From positions 570,001-634,000 of the forward strand of contig NC_060977.1 in the NCBI RefSeq assembly GCF_910589235.1: 64,000 nucleotides of DNA. The letters run 5' to 3'. This document shows positions 63,780-64,000 of the stretch, piece by piece (position 1 is the first letter of the stretch; the number at the start of each line of letters is the position of its first letter). Source of the stretch: Vespa crabro. Lineage: Eukaryota > Arthropoda > Insecta > Hymenoptera > Vespidae. The translations under genes were made by a program, and so were the position numbers. The notes below the pieces were generated by a model that saw nothing but the letters and a program-made list of their open reading frames with translations, had not been told where the DNA came from and ran no database searches.

Positions 63780-64000
63780 GCTTGAATATATTGTAACGTA
63801 AAATATGTCGTTTATTAATGCCAATATCTCGTAAAGATACGCGTAAAAGTAAATTAGTAGTTGCAAGTGCACCAATAGGATCTAATATATGGACAAGTAT
63901 ATTGAAATGCAGCCCTCATAGGCGAAAAAATGGCAGAAATTGTGTCGATCTGCTTTCAAAGCCAGAATAAATTTTCTCTCATCCTCGGTAATAAGCCCAT
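63780..64000. repeat. Diverged repeat shared with about 2,420-2,840
   Basis: Shares TTGTAACGTAAAATATGT, then TGCACCAATAGG, then AAATGGCAGAAA in the same order and orientation as near 2,424, 2,529 and 2,812. It runs off the window edge. The nature of the repeat is unknown. Confidence 0.45.

Overview
The window looks like nuclear DNA of an insect, most likely a hymenopteran (bee, wasp or ant). It is strongly AT-rich, contains many simple repeats, and carries transposon families typical of insects: mellifera-type and irritans-type mariners, piggyBac, Jockey- and R1-type LINEs, and copia, Ty3/gypsy and BEL/Pao fragments. It also carries a nuclear copy of mitochondrial trnH-nad5 that reads only with the invertebrate mitochondrial code. 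The species assignment is inference. I found no host protein-coding gene that I can name; nearly every long reading frame is transposon debris or translated microsatellite.

Layout. 0-1.4 kb: composite GTC/CT minisatellite. 1.4-7.3 kb: AT-rich DNA with one decayed Ty3/gypsy reverse transcriptase at about 3.1-4.0 kb. 7.3-7.9 kb: short piggyBac derivative with paired TTAA ends. 8.2-9.4 kb: three related exon-like cassettes with splice signals. 10.8-17.6 kb: TE cluster (copia, then piggyBac, mariner, piggyBac with abutting TTAA boundaries). 18.1-25.0 kb: two Jockey-clade LINEs converging on each other, one badly decayed (minus) and one well preserved (plus). 26.4-30.5 kb: BEL/Pao-like gag scrap, then a 3'-truncated copia with an intact 5' LTR and a Drosophila-copia-type primer-binding site. 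33.1 kb: solo LTR of the same copia with a perfect 5-bp target duplication. 33.9-34.9 kb: another piggyBac pseudogene. 37.2-45.6 kb: a 68-bp minisatellite, then a very long (AAT)n tract split by an R1-clade LINE (about 4.8 kb, minus) and by a 666-bp element with near-perfect 31-bp terminal inverted repeats. 46.9-62.3 kb: duplicated noncoding-looking modules (direct pair at 46.9 and 55.3 kb; inverted pair at 48.4 and 60.1 kb), a nearly complete mellifera-type mariner, the mitochondrial insert, several tandem repeats, a 250-bp deletion derivative of the same mariner, and a six-unit array of about 300-bp repeats. 62.3-64 kb: AT-rich DNA with TA/TG microsatellites.

How the parts relate. The elements record a history of nested insertion and decay. 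The clearest links are (1) the mariner at 49.1 kb and its deletion derivative at 58.3 kb, (2) the copia 5' LTR at 30.3 kb and its solo LTR at 33.1 kb, and (3) the R1-like LINE sitting inside an (AAT)n microsatellite, which may reflect target preference. The most open questions are the repeated exon-like cassettes at 8-9 kb, the inverted duplication with a conserved small reading frame at 48/60 kb, and the tandem array at 60.7-62.3 kb.
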